Shown: positions 31,021 through 45,400 of the stretch, piece after piece
How the letters are laid out: every line of letters starts with the position of its first letter
How positions within the stretch are numbered: position 1 is the first letter of the stretch
NCBI RefSeq assembly: GCF_031755915.1
Contig: NC_083379.1
Location: 20,098,001-20,162,000, forward strand
DNA from: Ziziphus jujuba
Taxonomy: Eukaryota > Streptophyta > Magnoliopsida > Rosales > Rhamnaceae
Direction of reading: 5' to 3'
DNA length: 64,000 nucleotides
The notes under the pieces: model-generated
The model's input: the letters and a program-made list of their open reading frames with translations, nothing else
Database searches by the model: none
Told to the model about the DNA's origin: nothing
Program-made: the position numbers and the translations under genes

Positions 31021-34000
31021 ATGGAGCAGCAAACCGAGGCCTCTCCGCTGCTTGTGTCCGATAGGGTCATCGTCAATGGGACGATTACGCCTCTCACTCT
31101 TTCCGGGGACGGTGTGCTTCTGTGGTCGGAGGGAAGTCAACGCTGTCTCATAGTGGAGAAGCAGGTTCTTGGGTTTGTTTCGGACGGTCCCAAGATCAAG
31201 ATCAGGGCCGTTGTCGAAGCCGCCGAGAGAATCTGCTGTGTCGGCACCAGGACAGCTCTGCTCAGGAAGGACTTTGTCTTCGAGATTTTGTCTGAGGACA
31301 TGCACAGGCTCTGGTGCGAGAAGCTCCGGCAATGTATTGATGCTCTTGGTAATTCTCCGTTTTCTTCTTTTTTTCTTATTGTTAATATCGTTTTTGGGTT
31401 TTTTTTTTTTTTTGTGTGTGTGTGTGTTTGTTTCGCACGAAAGTGTAGGAATGTTTAAATCTCTCGGACTGGGAGTCAGTATTGTTTTAATTTCAATATC
31501 GGTTTATTTATTTATTTTGTTTTTAATTTTTTACCGCTTACGGAGGAAAATATCGAACATTTATATAATTAGGTAGTTTGAAGTGAGCTCTTTTAACTGA
31601 TGTTCACAATAAAAAAAAGTGTCTTTTTAGTGTTATATATTATTGGCTATCTAGTTTCAATCTGATTTGGATTATTTATCTCTTCGTTTAATTACTTGGA
31701 AATAAAAATGGTTATTGATATTATTCATTCATATTTCAAGTTTCTGATGGATTTTACTGTTTCATTATTTGTTGCATATTGTATTGATGATTAGCTTTAA
31801 CTTCTATTTGCAACAGATCGTCCTAAGAGGCTCCTCGTGTTTGTGAACCCATTTGGTGGGAGTAGATCTGCTTCAAATATATTTCTTGATCAAGTAAAAC
31901 CTCTTCTCGTGGATGCTGATGTTCAATTTACATTGCAAGGTTTGGAATTTTTTTTTTTTCATTTTTTTATTTTCAATTAAACCATGTATTCTGTATATAG
32001 CTCTTTCCTCGATTTAGGATATGGATCCATTTTGTTTCAAAATATTTATTCTTTGAATCTAATTTGCAGAAACTCAATATCAGCTTCATGCAAAAGAAGT
32101 TGCTAAAACATCAGATCTTTCAAAGTATGATGGCATTGTATGTGTTAGTGGGGATGGAATTCTGGTCGAGGTAGGTTGCTTATGATTGGTGGCTACATGG
32201 ATAGTATTATATATTTTTTGTTGTTGGGATGATAAATTTAAGGAATACCATTATGCATTGTTGAAGCAGCTACCTGAAGAATTTACTTGGGGTGACAGCA
32301 AGTTCTTTTTTTCAATGGTTATGAATTTCACTTGTTTGAAAAATCTACAGATTTAGCTTAATTTCAACCCTTAATGGGTGTTGTGCTCTCTTAATTAATT
32401 AAACCAGAACACCTATCGGGACTTCTATTTTTGACTTCAAATTACTTTAGGATTAGGTGTTTCAAGTGAAATTATATATATTTAACTCATCAATTATTCC
32501 AGGTTCACTTACTGCTGTTAAATTATCATAGCCAACATTTGTGTAGTTTTCGAACTTCGACTTGTGTGCTGATAAATTAATCAAAAAGGATATAGTGATA
32601 GGACCAGTGTTTCATTTATTGTACAACAGTTGTTGGGTTTTTGATAGGACTTTCAGATTATACCTGTAGGGTTGAGTACATAAACCCACCAATGGTAGAA
32701 TGACTTCTGGTATAGCCTGAAAAATAGTTTGGCTGGTATAGAGTATTACCTCTGTCCCACAGCCATAAAGATGTGCTTTATTATCCCTGTGTTTTCATTA
32801 TAAAACTATCAACTCAAACATTGATAATTGACTTAATGTTGGTTTCTTCCTAACCACTGTTGATTTTTCTTGTCTTACAATTATTGCACAACTTAGTAGG
32901 TAGTAAATGGACTTCTTGAGAGAGAGGATTGGGAAGCTGCAATAAAAATGCCTCTTGGAGTAGTTCCCGCAGGTTCATTTCTCTTTGTTTCACTCTGCAT
33001 AGGTTGCATTAGAAAGCACTTTGGATTATGATAGGCAAATCTGAGAATTTCCAAACACTGGTTATACATGTATCAGCCATAGAATCATAAGATTATTTAT
33101 GGGATTATACAAGTATTTTAATACTTTCTGCATCAAAGTCAGCATTCTACAGGCCTCTTTAAAAATATTCTTTTTAATGAATGAAAATGTTTTCAGGTAC
33201 TGGGAACGGCATGGCAAAATCTCTTCTGGATGCTGTTGGTGAACCATGTACAGTGTATAATGCTGTTCTCTCCATTATTCGAGGTTGCACTTTGGGATTT
33301 GATATACTAAATTTATGTTATCAATTTTATGAGACTTTGGTTTTACTAAAGAAAGTTCTTCGTCATGCTTTAACTATTGGCAGGCCATAAGCGTTCACTG
33401 GATGTAGCTACCTTATTACAAGGGGAGACCAAATTTTTTAGTGTATTGATGCTTTGTTGGGGTAAGCCAAAATCGGGAATGGTATAATTTTATTTTTTTT
33501 ATTCTGGTTCTGCCTGTCACTGTATGTTGCAACAATATTGCATCATTTATAGAGTTTCTTTTCATATCAGGACTGATAGCAGATGTTGACATCGAATCCG
33601 AAAAGTACAGGTGGATGGGAAGTGCTCGTATTGATTTCTATGTATGTTTTAAAATTTTCATGATATTTCTCATTCTCCATCTGATTAGTGTTTTTGTGTA
33701 TTCTAGCGTCCATATATCTTACATTTTTCTAACAGATGCATCAAATATTGTTCCATAACTAAAATGCTACTGGAATTTTGAAGAAAACAACTTTTTTTCA
33801 AACATTGAAATGCATAGTCTAAGTTCGGTCAAATTCTGTCTTATTCAGAATGCTAAAATGAATTACAGAATGTTAATTTAGTATGGCTGTAGTTTTCTAC
33901 AAAAATATTTCATAATGTTTTAAACTAATTTTTGCTTTCATGATGTTTATTTTAATTTAACTAAGTTACTCAGGATAGATCATGCAAAATTTTGTGTCTC

Positions 34001-36422
34001 GAATTGGTATGATCATAGTTCATTACAAGTTCTACCTTCTTGCTTTTGGGTGCATGCATATAAAATATGCAAATTAGAGCATTAAGCGGTGGAATATGCA
34101 TCTGCATGCCATCTGCATTTTTATTGGTTGAAAAGTGTTCCATAGACAGTTTGCTAATTTGGCTGATTAACATGTGGGATTTTTTTTAGTAATGGAGATT
34201 TCATGTCGTTCCATTGGCATTAGTACCCCCATGCAAGAGCTTATTTTAAAATTCATAAAAATATTATTGAAACACAAACACTTATGCTTATCAGTAGTGG
34301 AGCCAGTAAGGGCGATGGGAGGCAAGTGCCACTCTGAGATTTTTTCTTGTTCTTGTTCTTTTTCTTTTTAACATGCATATTCTATCTCTATTTTATTTCT
34401 TATTAGTTCAATGATAGCATGACCCTTTTGCCATGGTATCTTTCCCCGCCTAAAGTTTTGATATAGTCATTGCTCTCTTCTTTCTCTCTTAAAACATGAT
34501 TGTAAAAAAGGATAACCAATCAAGATTTATTCTCTTTATTTTGTATAACATAGATACTTGTCTATATTTCGTAGAGCAAATTAGATAAGTTAATTAGTGC
34601 TGTGTACAAAAGATAGGCAATGGAAAAAATGATAATATCTATCCAAATTTATCCACTGCTGCCATGATACTTTGTATTTTTCTTTTGCTGTGAATTGTTT
34701 TAAAAAATTACCTTCCCCATATAAAGAGACATAAATACATGAAACATAATGTTTGTATAAATCTAACTAAATTTCTAATATACAATGCTAATGACATTTT
34801 ATTATTAATGAACTCACAATACTGAAACTCATCAATGTCAATTGTAAAGGTATCAGCCAGAAATATATCAATCAATATTCATTTATTTTATACTTACATA
34901 TTTTCATCATGATGCATCAATATTCGTTTATTTTATACTTACATATTTTCACCATGATGCTAAGTGTTTCTGTTTTTCAGGCTCTTCAACGCATTATAGA
35001 TTTGAGGCAGTATGATGGACGTATTTCCTTTGTGCCAGCACCTGGCTCTGAAACTTATGGAGAACCAACTAGTTACAGTAAGCATGGTGTGCGTGGTCCG
35101 AGTCAAGAGGAACTTGTTAAGATTCGGGGACATTATCGAGGACCTGATACTAACTTGGAAAATATGGAGTGGAGAACTATTCATGGGCCATTTGTTTCAG
35201 TATGGCTTCACAATGTAGCTTGGGGGGGTGAAGACACGATGGCAGCACCTCAAGCCAAGGTTGGTGTATAAGATGATGAAAATTTGCTACTTTTATGTAG
35301 AGTTCTCTCTCTAAATGTTACTGATCCTTATTATTTTTTTTTTCCACTGATTTGCATGCTTACACTTCATTCTAAGGTACTTTGTCTGAAGCAAAACCTT
35401 TGTATTTCATTTTATAGATTAGTAATCCCAAAGTAACTTGGGCATGGTGATTTTGATTTGAAAGAAGTATATGAGCTTTCTTCTTTTACAGAGATTTTAT
35501 ATTTACCCTTTTAACAGATTGAGTCTTAAACTCTACATTGTTTTCCTGAGCCTGATTTTGCATTAAAAAATAATAATAATAACTTATTTCTGTGCATTCT
35601 TCCCTTACCTATATCTTCTATTTTAAACTAACTGCTTCTTCATAGTGGAGCCATAAATAGATATGTTGAAATTTCATGTTTGCATATCCAGTGAAATTTA
35701 CATAGCTGCAGAGCTTGACTGTATGCTGTTTATAAATTTAATTTATTCCGTCTGCTGCAAAAATTTCTCTGATAAATGTTCCAGAAGGTTCTTTTTCTGA
35801 CTCTAAATATTCAGTTTATTTGGGATACTTCTTGTTTACAAGATAGTTTTTTTGCCAATCAATGTGCAATTACCAGATGGTTATTTGGGACTATATATGC
35901 AAAGAATGATGCCGTTCTGTTATTTGTGCCTGCTGCGTGCAGTTTTCAGATGGTTATATGGACTTGATCGTTATCAAGGATTGCCCAAGATTAGCCTTGC
36001 TATCGTTATTGACGACTTTGAACAATGGAGGCCATGTCAATTCACCATATGTTCTGTACTTCAAGGTGAGTTAATTATATTAATAAGCCACTTACTCTAG
36101 TTCATTAGATAGATGAGTCTGCAAAAGATATCCTAGTCATTTGTTAACTATTATTTTAACTACTATGTAAATGATTTTGTCTGCAAAACGGTTCCATGGT
36201 TTCCTTTTCTGTATTCACAACAAAATACAGGTGAAAGCATTCATCTTGGAACCTGGTACACGTACAAATGACCCGACCAAGGAAGGGATTATAGACTCAG
36301 ATGGTGAGGTCCTGGCCAGAGGCAAAGGCACATACAAATGCGAGCAGAGGACCATGATGACCTATGATAAAATTCAAATAACAGTGGATCAAGGTTTAGC
36401 TACCCTATTTTCTCCTGCATAG
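31021..36422 (+). CDS. SPHK1: sphingosine / long-chain-base kinase, 10 exons, 484 aa
   Basis: The enzyme phosphorylates sphingoid bases such as phytosphingosine to long-chain-base 1-phosphates, which act in ABA and stomatal signalling. Coding exons are 31021-31348, 31817-31939, 32070-32170, 32900-32972, 33197-33283, 33384-33461, 33571-33641, 34981-35259, 35943-36065 and 36231-36422. All introns are GT-AG and all phases join, giving 484 residues, close to the usual plant length. The start MEQQTEASPLLVSDRVIVNG fits the plant family. The diacylglycerol-kinase-type catalytic domain shows KRLLVFVNPFGGSRSA (about 112-127), VCVSGDGILVEVVNGLLERE (about 172-191) and VPAGTGNGMAKSL (about 206-218). Exon 8 carries plant-specific sequence (VRGPSQEELVKIRGHYRGPD), exon 9 GYMDLIVIKDCPRL, and exon 10 the end EPGTRTNDPTKEGIIDSDGE. 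It looks intact. SPHK1 versus a close paralogue cannot be settled here. Confidence 0.93.
34290..34420. repeat. possible transposon fragment in sphingosine kinase intron 7
   Basis: The text gtggagccagtaagggcgat followed by a pyrimidine-rich run is GC-richer than its surroundings and resembles a motif common in dispersed plant repeats. A similar motif, gggcggacccaaatagggct, occurs at about 46276. Borders are not clear. Confidence 0.3.
34871..34960. repeat. 45-bp tandem duplication just upstream of exon 8 of the sphingosine kinase gene
   Basis: The unit atcaatattc...catgatgc occupies 34871-34915 and 34916-34960 with only a few differences. It ends 20 bp before the exon 8 splice acceptor, so it duplicates a stretch in which branch points normally lie. 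Confidence 0.85.
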
Positions 36423-39400
36423 AGTTTGATCATCCTTTTTAAAAAAAGTTCTTGACTATAGTTCCACAGACATTTTTTTTGCCACAAAGGATCTTCCCTA
36501 GACTTTTATTATGCCTGTACAGAACCACTATAGGGGGAAATAACGGAATCAAAGAAAAGAGAAATTCCTAAACAAGCTAGATGCTGAAAAATAATTTTTT
36601 GTAACTTCCAGTGATCATAATAAAAGCACCATGCAGTTAACCCTTTTGCTGCACATGGATTTTGGACTCGAGTTCATCTTTCATTGCTATCAATCTTAAC
36701 AGATATAACTCAAACCTACACTGAGTGGTGGCAAGAGATACTGCTTCTTGACCCCTTTTCTAAAAAGATTGAACGGGACTGAAATCTGCAAAATGCATTG
36801 CTTATTTTGCTCATGGCTAATTTTTAATTTGTTTGTGGCCATAGACTGCTCGATCTAATTGTTTGTGCTTAAAATTTTTTATTTTATTTTTTTTTTATTG
36901 TGTTAAATATGTTGGAATTTTTTAGTTCCAAACCTACTTGAACGTAAAATTTGAAAGTTAACACCAATGTTCATTATCAATTGAGCTCTCCATGTGCGGA
37001 CATACTTGATGTTGATTTGCTTGGGAATATTTGGTGCTTTATTGGGTTGGGTAATATTGTTATTTCACTTGTGAAATATTGACAAAAGATGATACCATTG
37101 ATAGAATTTGAACTTACAATAAATATTAGGGTAATTAACATGAATGCCCCTTGAATTTTACTGTTGCATTATGGTCCCTGAACTTTCCATTTTTTGGCAT
37201 TTAACCCTTGAATTCAAATGTGTTGCACGGTAAGGACTTTTAAAATTTTCAGTCCATTGGCTAACCAAAAAATACACATTCAAAGCATGTGAAAGGACAT
37301 TGATGGTCATTTTAGTATTTAAGTTTGCTGTGAGGGTTCAAAAGTGCAACTTTAATATAGCTTAGGGGTAATAGTATCAATATTTCATAGATATTTTGGT
37401 TCATTGTATTTTTATATCCTCTAATATGAGATTGTCACAATTTTCACTTAAGCTTTCAATTTTCAATTTATTGCAAACTTGATTATAGTTAACTTTTTAC
37501 TAACGCAAATTAATGACTATCTCATATGAGTTAAATATAAGATATAAGTATTGATAAGCTTAGGATAAAATCATTAAAAATACTTTATTCAAATCCAAGG
37601 TCCAAACTTTGATCTGAATAAAAATTCATCCACTTTCAAATTATAATGAAAAGAATATGAGGTATTCAACTACATTTTTCTTTTTTTCCAAAAGTAAAAG
37701 GTAGTAAAATCAACATTTTAAAACTATATTAAAAATTATATAATTTCATCCACCTTGTCATAAAATTTAGTCATACAAATAAGTTTTGACCATTAATATG
37801 AAAGTTTCAGCTGAACATTTTCTTGCTCAAACAAAAATTCCCTCGTCCCACCTAGATTTATCCATCTTTTGGCCTAGCTATGGAACTGCCATAATCCATA
37901 AACCTTTCACCCCATTTCTGGGTCATACTAGGCGTGTGCCCCAACAAAAAAAAAAAAAAAAAAAAAAAAGAATTATCAACCAACTAAACCTATCAATTCA
38001 ATCCAATTCAATTTATTTAGATCAATTATTTTATAATAATTGAATTGATTTAAAAATTCAAAACCAATAATCGATTTGATTTAGATTAACTTCAAAATGT
38101 CCAAACTCATTAAAATATAAATAATTAAAAAATATATATTTCAATAGCAATTAGTAAGTTATTATTGTTTTTGTTTTATTTAATATTTATATTTATTTGC
38201 ATTGTTTAGTTTAAAAAAAAGTAGTTCTAATCTATATATAATTTTAATCAATTTTATTTTATTTATCTTGCTTTAAAAATAAATATTTTTATTTTGTAAA
38301 ATATTGACAGATTGTAATAAATAAATAAATTTAGCTATTTTACACAAGTATAAAAGGCCAAATTTCAAAGTTTCAATTACCTAACATTTAAATTCTACAA
38401 CACGAGTTTATAAACTCAAGTCTAAATATAATCCTATATTGACCATCTAATTCAATCCAAATCAATCAAATCATTATTGAAGTGGACTAGATTAGAATTT
38501 ATATTGAAATTGTTTTGGGTTGATTGAAAATTAACAAATTGATTGGAAAGTAAATCGGATTGATTATAACTAAAAAAGGTTGATTTCAAACAGATGAACA
38601 TTCTCCCTCTAAGTCAACTTTCTCACCTACCTTCTAAGTCGTCAAAATGATTTTGCCATAAGCGAGGTCATTAACATTAATCCATATTTGACCAAATTAC
38701 GAAAATGCCATTCACTTGCCCAAAATTTTAAAAAAAAACCAAAAAAAATGGCTCGAAGCTCTAAATTATTAAAAAAAAAATCTTAAGTCTAAAGGATAAA
38801 CACAAACATTTAACCTCTCTACAAATGGCCTAGAACTGAAATTCCTTATTTTTTATATTTTATAAACACAAATAAATAGGAATATTAGTGCAGGAACCAA
38901 AAGAAGTAAAATAATATAATTCTAATGTGAAAAAAAAAGTAGTTGATTCGTAGGGGCCGCGCCGAATGCAGACCCAAAAACACATGCATGGAATTATATA
39001 GTAAACGGGAATTCCACCTCAGCATTCATAAGGTCTTTTGTACTCAGTCATGCTGATGCATATGGAGAAGGAAGTTTGCTTACCACTTTCTTTGTTCTCA
39101 CTAATAGTAATACAATAATACTTTTATATTTACCAAAAACAAAACTAATAATACTATTATTATTTAAATAAACTAATTTAATAAAAGAAAAAGGCATGTG
39201 CGACAACATGATATTAGGTATGAAACACTTGAGGATGAAGCAAATGAAAAGAAACCTTCGTTTTCTAACATTTTGTGGGTTTGAAAATAGCAAAAACCTC
39301 ATTTATATTTTATGATGCATTTCATAAGACTAACATTATTTTATATAGAGGAGGGGCTTATTAAAAGTGTATATCTCTACATTTAAACGCCTACAAAATT

Positions 39401-42400
39401 ATAAAAACAAATTAAAGATATGCCAACCCAAGCAATTTCTGAGAATTGATGAATCTTATTAGAAGATTCATTCTTTTTCTTTTCAGCCAAAAAAAAAATA
39501 TATATATATCAATTATGAAACCTTAAAAATAAACAACCCACTAAATTATGATAGATTCCGGCTTGCAGACGGCCGACCTTCTTTCCACTATTATTTCTTT
39601 CTTTATTTTATATAATGATTTGTATTCATGATCATTGAGTGAGGGTCAATAATGGATGTTTACTTTTCTACATTGGATATATAATTTTAGACAGAAAATT
39701 AACATATCAATAGGGAGAGATTTGTTGTGGTTTTATTTGTCTTCATTACTAGCAATTAAAATATCTTATATAATAGCTAGCGATACCGCCTTATAATTGT
39801 CATTTATCAAGTGTCAACTATTCATTGACAGGTTAGAGAATAGATATAAAAAAATTATCAATTGAATTTTTTTTTTTTTTTTAACTGAGAATTCATTAAC
39901 TGATTATGTTTAAAACTAAAAATTTACATGAAATAATGAATATATGTGTCCGTCTATAAACACACCCTACTCATGACAAAGGCTAACATGATATATATTT
40001 TTCCTGAAGAGGAGATACAACATATATTTTGCAAATTCATGAGAGAACTTCTAATCATACGAAGTTTTTTTTTTTTTTTAATTCATTAAAAGCAAAGAAA
40101 AAATGATAATGATAATAATAACTATAATAATTTACAGTGGGGAAATTAAGTTTTTTTTTTTAATTTTTTATTTTTTTGAATAGGTGAGAGTTAATTTTAC
40201 AAATGAAAAAAAAAAAAAAGTAGTGTCTTGTAATAAAAATTAATTTTTAAGATCACAAAGAGATGCCATTTTAAAATTTTTTGTTTTAAAAAAATTTACT
40301 ATATTTCAAAATTTTATTTAGGATTATTTTTTTGTTTAACTCCCCTTGAATTTTATTATTTTTTTGCACAGAAAATTTTTTATTATATGCTTTCAGTTTT
40401 ATTGTTATTTTAATAGTTAAAAGTTAAAATTTTATTTTTATAATATTATTTAATTATAAAATATAAATTTTTAAGTTCCTTTTAACATTGAACTATTAAA
40501 ATTAATAAATAAAAAATGATAAAAATTGATAGATTGATCTATTTTAATATATATAGAAAACTAAATAGTGGTCAATGATATTTTTTAAAAATATAAGCGC
40601 TAAGTGAATACTGATAAAATTAAAAAGGTGTAAATAAAATTTACCTTATTTTACACTTTGCCTTCAAATTGGAAACCTTTCAAATCGTCTACTCAACTAT
40701 TACTTTTTATCATTTTTATCTAATTATGCAATTTTTCTTGAAAAATTTGCCAAAATTAATGACACACATTGTTCAAAGTAATCATTCTAATCTATTTATG
40801 CAATTTTTCATAATAAAATTGGCAATATTAGTCATATACACAGTTCAAAAATTAAAAAAAAAGAAGAAGAAAAGAATCTTAAAACAGAGTTACACTAATT
40901 TTATATGTTAATCAAATTTGTCTAACAAAATACATATTTGGACTTATCTGACATCAAAATAATAGCTTAAGAAATGGGGCAAATTGCAAAAAAGTTGTCT
41001 CCGAGGTGTATGCCTCCTTTTGATTAAAAAAAAAAAAAATGTAAGAAGCTGCCTGGTAAAAGGTAAAATATAGTTGTCACTTTTGCTTAAAGTTCACTTT
41101 TATCCTACAGAATAAAAAGTAGTAAAAAATACCCAAAAAATGGATTTTTTTCCTTTCGACAACCCACTTGATACAGTATATATATTCCTTTGCGTCATAT
41201 TAAATATGCCAACTAATCTATTAAGATAATATGATATGATATATTTTTATTTTATCGGTAAAAAATTTAATATATTTTAAATATAAATAAGTAAACTTTT
41301 TAAATGATAATTAAAATTAAATCTAAATTAATAATATATTAATTCTAACCAGTTGATAAATTTGATGATAAATTATTTTTTTATTATTTTAATTTAAATT
41401 AAAGGTTGTGCAACAAAAATGCATATTGATAGAGGTTCGCTTCCAAAAATAAAATGTGGAATTATAGAGGTGGGCAGGAAAGTTGGAGGGAGTGTAAGAA
41501 CATATGTAATGGTTTCATAAATTACAATTTATCTTGTATAAAGGTTGAAAGAGCTTATAATTTATGTTGTATAAATATTTAATTTTGAAATCAATTTTCA
41601 ATGGTTATGTTTAAATTTCAATTAATTAATAATATATATATTTATTTAATTTTTAAATAAAATAAAATAATTAATAATATATATCTTTGTATTTTTCACT
41701 TTAAAATATATATTTTTAATAAATATTATTTTGCTGAATTACATAATCAATCTCACCGAGTATTGTTAATAATATTTATTTAATTTTTTACTGTATGAAA
41801 TTCATAGAATATTTAAACAAGGTTATTAAAAAGATTGTTTTAAATATATGTGAATATTTTTATTATGATAAACAAAATTTATCAATTTATAAAATTACTG
41901 AAGTGTTCTAGTTAAGGAATGAAATTTTCGATGAGGCGGGTTCCAATTGTAGCTAAAAAGTTTTTTTTTTTTTTCTTTTTTTGGAATAAAAATAAAAAGT
42001 AGGTGCACATGCATACGTCGGTCCCAACTGCAAATGTTGGTGAGGTCACACTTAAGTCACCCACGGGAGGTTGGGTATGGCTCCCTTGCCTCCAATTCGC
42101 CTGCCTCGCTGTCCCTATCCTATCAACTCCTTCCACGACACTGCTTCCAAGGCTACGCCCTTTTTTTTAAAAAAGAAAAAAAATAAAAAAATTTTTAGTC
42201 AATTTAAATATTTTTATTCCAATGTTGAAGTTGAAGTAGTCGTCCCTGCATCCTTAAATATTGTCATTTATGTGGAATTAAAAATAAATAATTCAATTTT
42301 TTTGGTCCACTGTATGAAAATATATTGAGCTTTGGTTTTAACATTTTATATCTCATTCAACTTTAAATCTTATTAAAAGTTACATGGATCCAAGATGTAT

Positions 42401-45400
42401 TATAAATTACACGTTTTCAAATAAATGTGCATTTTTAAATTCTTATAACATTATTTATTAAATAATATATATATATTTTACCATTTATAATAATTTTCCT
42501 TTTGAATTTATGATTTCATGAATATTATGCATAAATAGTTTTACAATTGAAGCAATTTCACTTGACTATAATATTTATATATCTATATATTTAAATATTT
42601 TTGCAATAGTATTTGTTTCTGTATAAATACACATATCCAAATTAAATTGACGAGTACATAAGGCAAATTTTACCTAAGAAAGCGTACACAAGCCAAAGGT
42701 TACATGCCCAATTTTTGTCCCATAGGATGCATTGACAATTTTGATATGATACGTACACCAGATAGATTTGTATTATGTCCAAAAATGAATAAATAAACAA
42801 AAACATGACAATTATGTATCTACTTGAAATTAAATTAATTGTCACTGAATGAGATATTAAAATTATCCATTACTTTGGCCTCTGTACAGCACAATTAACA
42901 TGTATTATTTTTATCGGTATTTTATGATCACTACTTATTATCTATAGGATCCATTGATGATATAATAAGTGGTAGTTAACTACTTCAGCCAAAAAAAGGG
43001 GAAAAAAAAAGAAAGAAGAAAAAAAAGATGGTAGGTAACTACATTTAATTTGTATTTCTTTTTAATATTGAAAACCTAATATATATGAAAAAGTGAATTT
43101 TTAAATAAATTGTTACATAAGTTGTAAATCTAATTCATAATAGTTAATAAAGATGGGTAACTTTTGTTTTTTTTTTCCATTGTACATAACATTTGTTCTT
43201 TTTGACTTTAAAGGTAAAAGAGATTTGATCTTTTGATCATCATATCGTAAAAAAACAATAGTTTTTATCATTGACAGTATTCCAAAGAACATTTAAAGAG
43301 AACGCCTTTGTTAGAGTCAAGATTTTAAATTTTTTGTTTTTATTTTTTCTGAATGTTTATTTATTTGTCGTATATCTTTAGCATTTTCTTCAATACATAT
43401 TCATATTGTTGAGAAACTGCCATAAAATGGTCGAGGAAACATATACAATGATAATGACCCAATTTTTAGGTACATAAAATTGGACTGTTCACATAGATAA
43501 TTTCATCTAAGTTGGCAAATTATAGATGTGTAGATTTGAATGCATCCACATGTGGCTGTCCGTTACTGCTCACAATTTTGTGAACGTGTTAGATATGTTG
43601 GTCGAACCTAGCTAAGAAACAAAAACGAGGAAAACAACATTGTGTTTTAGATGTGGCCGAGATTCAATGCTAAGCCTTTATGACTAGCCGTGCAGGTTTA
43701 GTGTTTATCATAATTATCACATACCTTGACAAAATATCTCAAATCAAGACATATATGTTTGTCCTTTTTGGTCCCTATCTAGCGTATCTACGTAGCATCC
43801 TCTGTAATTTTTATTCTACTCTATATGCATTATATTATATGTGTAATGCATGGAGTCTCTAGAGGCTTCAAATTTCATCATTTTTAACGTATTGATTTGC
43901 ATGTATGCTGGCTCTTGAGACTGTCAAATACACAATCACTAGAGATTTCAAGATTAATTGTAATTTTAGTACCCTCTATTGGATTGTATTTTCAGTTTGC
44001 AAATTTAACAATGTTACATTTTAAATTTTTAAATTTCAATTAGTTGCATTTTCAATTTAATTGAATCTTTTGATAAAGGATTTTTAGTGTACTATTTAAA
44101 TATATTAAAATGTAAATTTAAAATTTAATTCACCACAAATTAAAATTAGATGTGTTTAGATTGCAACTAATTGAGTTTTACTATTGGTTACATGGAATGA
44201 AGCCGTGGATTACTATTAGCTAAAAAATCCAATAGAATTAAAATGTAACTAATTGAAAATTTTGAGAGTTTAATTAAATTGTAATATTTTAAATTCGAAG
44301 ATCAAAATGTTTATTTATTTATTTATTTTTTAAAATAAACTTGAAAAATCAAAAGTACAACTTTACCAAATCCTATATTTTGTCATTTATATATTAGATT
44401 TTTATTATTGAAATTTGGATTTCTTTGTTTTAATAATAATTAAGAGTTATTCAATTAAGAATCATCAATTATATGGTAGTTATAAATCTGTGATTAAAAT
44501 CTTGGTAGCCATAAATTTCTGCAATTTTAGTGAGAAAAATTTAATTTTAAATAATAAATTTGTGATAAATTTAGAAGTTCTTGCTAGAATTTTGAGACCC
44601 CAAAGAAACTTTTTTCGCACCAAGTATTGCAGGAAAAGCTCATGAATAGCAAAAAGTGTTCGATAAATTGAATTATTTGATTTTGGCCCTGGGAGAGAGG
44701 TTTTGGATTTTTCTCTTTGGGATAATGCAGCGTTGGTGCACATATATGCATTATCCTTTTTAGCGTTCTAGGGATTGAAAAATCTACATTATAAGAACTA
44801 CCAAACGGGAAAGATATTAAATGGAAGTTTTGTGAGCTTTTATTTTTTAAAATTTTATAAGACAAGGTGAAAATATTTAATTAAATATAATTATCTACTA
44901 AACACATTTTACCCAATGGCTACGGGAGCGAAAGGATCATTTCTCTGACGCTTTTTTTTTTTTTTTCCCCAATACATATTAATTTATTATACAATTTTTT
45001 TTTTTTAACTTTTTTCTGTAAATATCTGTTTAAAATTTTTGAATCTTCCAATTGCTTATCTCCATGAGAAAGGAAGGAACCATTTAAAATCTTTTAGCAT
45101 TTACAGTAAGAGAACCCATTAATATATAACTAAGTTCAGATATAATCATTCAAACAGTGAATATAACTAATTGCCAAAAAAAGGTAAATAAATATAACTG
45201 AATAAAATAAAATAATTTATTTCTTTTAAATCAACTTCATCTCATCTACCCTTTATCATTACCAAAATGTCTTTTTAGTGGTTGTGTTTATGAATAAGGC
45301 TTTGTCAATACTCTTTCATGTCCTAAAACACCACCTCCAGCCTCCATTTTTTTTTTTTTTCTTGATAAACCTCCATTTTTTTTTTATCTTGGTAAACCTC

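Noticed and set aside
30752..31153. Plus-strand ORF of 133 residues upstream of and overlapping the sphingosine kinase start
   Set aside because: Its sequence is low-complexity Phe/Leu-rich translation of a T-rich leader and then the kinase exon in the wrong frame.
31009..31332. Minus-strand ORF opposite kinase exon 1
   Set aside because: It lies entirely opposite a well-supported coding exon and shows no motif, so it is a shadow of that exon.
42071..42328. Plus-strand ORF in the intergenic region
   Set aside because: It consists of poly-Lys/Asn translation of A-rich runs and shows no similarity that I recognise.
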